From JABJOE01 sp964344145 (GTDB lineage: Bacteria; Patescibacteriota; Patescibacteriia; UBA9934), in NCBI GenBank assembly GCA_964344145.1, contig CAYFME010000010.1, positions 1 through 49,053 of the forward strand: 49,053 bases of DNA. The letters run 5' to 3'. Each line of letters begins with the position of its first letter. The stretch's first letter is position 1. Of this stretch, positions 46,357 through 49,053 are shown piece by piece. The translations under genes were made by a program, and so were the position numbers. The notes under the pieces were generated by a model. That model saw nothing but the letters and a program-made list of their open reading frames with translations. It made no database searches and had not been told where the DNA came from.

Positions 46357-46441
46357 GCCGGGGTGGTGGAATTGGTAGACACGCGTGCCTTAGGAGCACG
46401 TGCCGTAAGGTGTGCAGGTTCGAGTCCTGTCCCCGGTACCA
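46357..46441 (+). tRNA. tRNA-Leu (TAG)
   Basis: Acceptor GCCGGGG/CCCCGGT, anticodon loop CTTAGGA with TAG at 46391-46393, long variable arm (TGCCGTAAGGTG), T loop CAGGTTCGAGTCCTG, discriminator A and encoded CCA. Confidence 0.97.
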
Positions 46442-46447
46442 AAAGCG

Positions 46448-46464
46448 GCCGTTCTTGCAACGGC
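46448..46464 (+). terminator. Hairpin after tRNA-Leu
   Basis: GCCGTT (46448-46453), loop CTTGC, AACGGC (46459-46464), followed by TGTT. Weak T-tract. Confidence 0.5.
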
Positions 46465-46469
46465 TGTTA

Positions 46470-46778
46470 AGGATAGAAATACAATTTTGTTCAGCCCCCA
46501 AGCCAGCCAGGTTTCCCCCAAATTGCTTCACATCTTCTCAATGATGCTATGGCATCACTTTCGAAGCTGTTCAACAATTTGGATGAAAACCATGATCTGG
46601 CTTGGGTGCCACCTGTGAACGCAGGCATCTCTGGAGCTCAAAATGACGAGATACAAGGCATGGAATGTTTTCAAGGAGTCGTAGCCATAGCTACGGCGAC
46701 GATGAAAACAAGGTTCCATAACGACGTAGCTCGTCATTTTGGGCCCAGAGAGGCTGCACAGAATTGTATTTCTATCCT
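46470..46778. repeat. 309-bp foldback element with two long hairpin arms
   Basis: The ends are perfect 17-bp inverted repeats (AGGATAGAAATACAATT at 46470-46486 against 46762-46778), continuing imperfectly to 27 bp. Inside are two long imperfect hairpins: 46497-46606 (CCCAAGCCAG with CTGGCTTGGG, AAATTG with CAATTT, apex GATGC-TATG-GCATC) and about 46636-46744 (15-bp base GCTCAAAATGACGAG, apex near 46686). No convincing gene is inside. It may be a MITE-like element or a large structured RNA. Confidence 0.7.
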
Positions 46779-46821
46779 ATGTATGTCAAAGTTACGACGC
46801 CTTTAGATCCAGGAGATAGGC

Positions 46822-47478
46822 ATGAGTGAGTCGAGCTGGGAAGATCGATTCCGTCAGGCGGGGATGGTCATCTTGGACCACTTCGTCTACGCGGCTGGCG
46901 ATCACGGTCCCATCTACGTCAACAAGCGGGTGATCTACGATCCGCGCAACGTGGTCTTGCTGCGCGAGGCCGCGCAGGCGATTGCCGACGCGATCGAGGA
47001 CACGGGTAGCCTCGCGATCGTCGCTCCGCAGCACGGAGCGGTGCAGCTCGGTCACGAGGTGGCTCGGCTGCTCTCCGCGCGCGTGGGCTACATGGTCCCG
47101 TGCGTGGAGGCCGTGAAGGTCGACGGTGGTCGCTTCCAGGTGCGCAAGCAGGATCGATGGCTGCTCGCGCTGCGCGACGTCGCCGTGGTGGAGGACATCA
47201 TCAACACCGGCGGCTCCAGCGCTCGCGTCGTGACCACGGCCGCGTGCTTCTGCAACCAGGTCGTTGGTACCTTCGCTCTGGTCGACCGCAGTGGTCTCAC
47301 GCCCGAGGACCTCGCGGCCAAGATCGGTGCGCCAGCCACCGCCCTGGCGCACATGACGCTCGAGCGCTACCCGGCGGACGCGTGCCCGCAGTGCGCAGAT
47401 GGTGTCCAGGTCAACGTCGTGCTCGGCCACGGTGCCGAGTTCCTCGCTTCCAAGGAGGTGGCTGATGCAGCCCCATGA
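46822..47478 (+). CDS. pyrE: Orotate phosphoribosyltransferase
   Basis: 218 residues. The start FRQAGMVILDHFVYAAGDHGPIYVN fits the OPRT substrate region (HG near SxxYV), and VAVVEDIINTGGSSARVV is the PRPP-binding loop with the acidic pair. The C-terminal CPQCADGVQVNVVLGHGAEF resembles the extended archaeal/CPR OPRT type. The enzyme makes OMP from orotate and PRPP. AGGAGATAG precedes the ATG. It overlaps the next gene by 14 bp; no earlier pyr genes are in the window. Confidence 0.88.
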   Translation: MSESSWEDRFRQAGMVILDHFVYAAGDHGPIYVNKRVIYDPRNVVLLREAAQAIADAIEDTGSLAIVAPQHGAVQLGHEVARLLSARVGYMVPCVEAVKVDGGRFQVRKQDRWLLALRDVAVVEDIINTGGSSARVVTTAACFCNQVVGTFALVDRSGLTPEDLAAKIGAPATALAHMTLERYPADACPQCADGVQVNVVLGHGAEFLASKEVADAAP

Positions 47479-48250
47479 GAGGATCATCCACGCGGTCGAC
47501 GTGTCCAACGTGGCCGCGGCTCGCACACTGGTCGAGGAGGTCATGCCGCATGTCGGCGTGATGAAGCTGGGGTTGGAGTTCCAGACGTTCGTCTTCGGCG
47601 GTCTCTGGGGTGCTCCGAACCTGGACGTCGCGCTGGAGCATGCCCAAGCGGTCTTCGAACTGTCGGAACTGATCGGCAACCAGATCATGTACGACGGCAA
47701 GTTCGCGGACATCGACAAGACCATGGAGGGCGCTACCGGTGCGCTGTCGAGCTTCGATCCGTGGGGCTTCACGGTTCACGCGTCGATCGGCCCCAAGGCG
47801 CTGGTCCCGGTCGGGCAGTACCAACAGGGCTCCAGCTCTATCGCCATTGCGGTGACGGTCCTGACGTCGATCGATGCCGACACCTGCGTGAGCATCTTCG
47901 GCACCGAACCCAACGAGAAGGTCGTTCAGTTCGCTCGCATGGCCATGAAGGCCGGGATCCGTGCGCTCGTGTGCGCTCCCGCCGAGGCTGCGCTGCTGCG
48001 GACCATGCGCGAGTTCGATGACCTGCTGATGATCTGCCCGGGCATCCGTCCCGAGTGGTCGTGGCCCGAGGATCAGGATCCCGACCGAGTGATGACGCCT
48101 GAGCAAGCCATCGCCAGCGGGGTGGACTACCTCGTGATCGGCAGCCCGATCCGTCTGGCGGTCAGCCGGTACGGCCTTCCCAGTCGAGCAGATGCCTGTC
48201 GTCGGATCGCCCATGAGATCGCCCGCGGGCTCGAGCTCCGAGGCTCCTGA
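47465..48250 (+). CDS. pyrF: Orotidine 5'-phosphate decarboxylase
   Basis: 261 residues, TIM barrel. IIHAVDVSNVAAARTLVEEV opens it; YDGKFADIDKTM is the catalytic DxKxxD motif; FTVHASIG and MTPEQAIASGVDYLVIGSPI are the phosphate-binding end. It converts OMP to UMP. The ATG at 47465 has AAGGAGG seven bases upstream and lies inside the end of pyrE, so the two are co-translated. GC-rich like pyrE. Confidence 0.9.
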   Translation: MQPHERIIHAVDVSNVAAARTLVEEVMPHVGVMKLGLEFQTFVFGGLWGAPNLDVALEHAQAVFELSELIGNQIMYDGKFADIDKTMEGATGALSSFDPWGFTVHASIGPKALVPVGQYQQGSSSIAIAVTVLTSIDADTCVSIFGTEPNEKVVQFARMAMKAGIRALVCAPAEAALLRTMREFDDLLMICPGIRPEWSWPEDQDPDRVMTPEQAIASGVDYLVIGSPIRLAVSRYGLPSRADACRRIAHEIARGLELRGS

Positions 48251-48268
48251 ACCTGTCGACAACGTCGT

Positions 48269-48301
48269 GAACCCCCGCATGCGCGTGCATGTCGGGGGTT
48301 C
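48269..48301 (+). terminator. Hairpin after pyrF
   Basis: GAACCCCC (48269-48276) with GGGGGTTC (48294-48301) around a GCATGC-rich inner part. Confidence 0.6.
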
Positions 48302-48321
48302 GGTGCGTCTACAACATCAAC

Positions 48322-48350
48322 GCCCCGCGACCACGAGTGTGGTGCGGGGC
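48322..48350 (-). terminator. Hairpin after the double-HTH gene
   Basis: GCCCCGC and ACCAC pair with GTGGT and GCGGGGC with one bulge (48322-48350), between convergent pyrF and the HTH gene. It may serve either strand. Confidence 0.5.
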
Positions 48351-48392
48351 TTCTATCGAATCGACTCCGAGTGGTCGATTGGGCGAGGTTCG

Positions 48393-49052
48393 TCACCTCG
48401 AGATGGTGCGGCCGAGCTCCTTGATGCTCGTGGGCATGCCGTGGCCGCGATCGTGCACGAGCTGCGCTGCCGCGATGATGTCCACGGCGACCACGACCAT
48501 GGCGGCGTCGGCGTCACGCAGGGTCACCAGGAAGCCGAGCTCGCCGGTGTCGCTGGGCGCCGTCGTTCCGGCCGCAGGCGAGGGGGAGGTTCCGCCCAGG
48601 TTGCTACGGGTCGCAGCCGTGATGCCGTGGCGACGACGGAAGTTCGTCACCGCGCTCACGCTCACGCCCGCCCGCTCCGCGACCTCGCGATCGATGTACT
48701 TGCCTGCGAGGTGTGCGAAGCCTTTGAGTGGCGTGCACGCGATCGGATCCTCGTGCGCGAGCGGGTGCGTCGGATCCGTGTTGGGTGCGGGCGCCGCGTC
48801 GGCTGAGGCAGTCGGGACCGGCGGAGCGTCACCGGCACTCGCCAGCGTTTTTCGCGCCGCATCGGTCCAGTTCGGATCGCGCTTGTCGCGTGGACCCGGG
48901 GGCGAGTGCACGCGCGTCAGTCCGTTGCGCTTGAGCGCGTTGGAGATCGCCGCGGGCGCACACCCGAAGCGCGAGCTGAGCTCACGCAGGGACATCACGT
49001 CCTTGAGCTCTACGAGCTCGGACCACCAGTCACGTTCTTCCAGTTTTTGCAT
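48393..49052 (-). CDS. Protein with two helix-turn-helix segments
   Basis: 219 residues; the ATG at 49052 is one base from the window edge, so an upstream start is possible. Two HTH-like segments: SLRELSSRFGCAPAAISNALKRNGL (about 21-45) and YIDREVAERAGVSVSAVTNFRRRHGI (about 118-143), separated by a Pro/Ala-rich linker. Each has the pattern of a small DNA-binding unit (VAxxxGVSxxxVxxxRxxxGI). The C-terminal third is Ala/Val-rich (MVVVAVDIIAAAQLVHDRG). Probably a DNA-binding regulator; targets unknown. GC-rich accessory type. Confidence 0.65.
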   Translation of the reverse strand: MQKLEERDWWSELVELKDVMSLRELSSRFGCAPAAISNALKRNGLTRVHSPPGPRDKRDPNWTDAARKTLASAGDAPPVPTASADAAPAPNTDPTHPLAHEDPIACTPLKGFAHLAGKYIDREVAERAGVSVSAVTNFRRRHGITAATRSNLGGTSPSPAAGTTAPSDTGELGFLVTLRDADAAMVVVAVDIIAAAQLVHDRGHGMPTSIKELGRTISR

Positions 49053-49053
49053 A

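Noticed and set aside
46549..46806. 85-codon frame inside the foldback element
   Set aside because: It is read through the hairpin arms, has no ribosome site and its sequence is fixed by the inverted repeats.
47411..48280. Minus-strand open frame opposite pyrF
   Set aside because: pyrF has complete catalytic motifs and a ribosome site; the reverse frame is composition-driven.

Overview
The window looks like a chromosome segment of a Candidatus Patescibacteria (CPR) bacterium, shown around its replication origin. The main reasons are the rpmH-dnaA-dnaN origin neighbourhood, six tandem two-helix pilin-like proteins with the MTAGGN motif, secreted proteins of the patescibacterial surface type, small operons with little ribosome-binding sequence, and only fragments of nucleotide biosynthesis. 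I cannot name the lineage from sequence alone. 

Layout. 1-4775 is the origin region: a cut-off inositol-monophosphatase-family gene, a YggU gene, then yidD, rnpA and rpmH on the minus strand, about 335 bp of origin/promoter DNA, dnaA, a second origin part with a DnaA-trio unwinding element, and dnaN. 4835-6930 holds a HIT protein and three small unknown genes with near-identical promoters and hairpins. 6949-12118 carries envelope genes: a class A penicillin-binding protein, a 3D-domain protein, a lipoprotein and a surface protein. After tRNA-Cys, 12955-18111 is an iron and redox block: VIT-type transporter, DipZ-like thioredoxin, cysteine desulfurase, NifU-like scaffold, ferredoxin and FAD reductase. 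A phosphosugar isomerase follows. 19248-22657 is a GC-rich divergent locus of one large membrane protein and two exported proteins, all unknown. 22830-28164 has the six pilin-like genes, a solute-binding lipoprotein, galU and an unknown gene. 28651-31636 has tRNA-Ser, a GIY-YIG protein, an O-antigen-ligase-like protein and a flippase. 31741-35651 has a SpoIID-type protein, a degenerate M23-like protein and a D,D-carboxypeptidase. 35859-37681 is a PH-domain protein, a small membrane protein and ruvB. 37749-43298 mixes tRNAs, an FHA protein, a Nudix hydrolase and several membrane or surface proteins. 43439-48250 is nucleotide metabolism (deoxyribosyltransferase-like protein, dUTPase, HD phosphohydrolase, OPRT, OMP decarboxylase) with a TrmB regulator, and a double-HTH protein closes the window.

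Two gene populations are visible. Core genes have moderate GC, rarely a Shine-Dalgarno sequence, and in about ten cases an extended -10 box (TGnTATAMT type) only 6-9 bp before the ATG, as expected for leaderless mRNAs. A second set (HIT, the three small genes, 19248-22657, the M23-like protein, FHA, dUTPase, pyrE/pyrF and others) is GC-rich, uses strong GGAGG-type ribosome sites and GC-rich hairpins just after the stop codon, and often has a TTGACA/17 bp/TATxTT-like promoter.

The least explained parts are the small-gene family with its shared hairpin octamer, the divergent membrane locus, a two-hairpin palindromic repeat that is inserted in frame in two unrelated proteins, three strongly folded non-coding stretches (12192-12352, 35661-35857, 46470-46778) and a cluster of hairpins with a constant GCTGAGC centre after tRNA-Leu.
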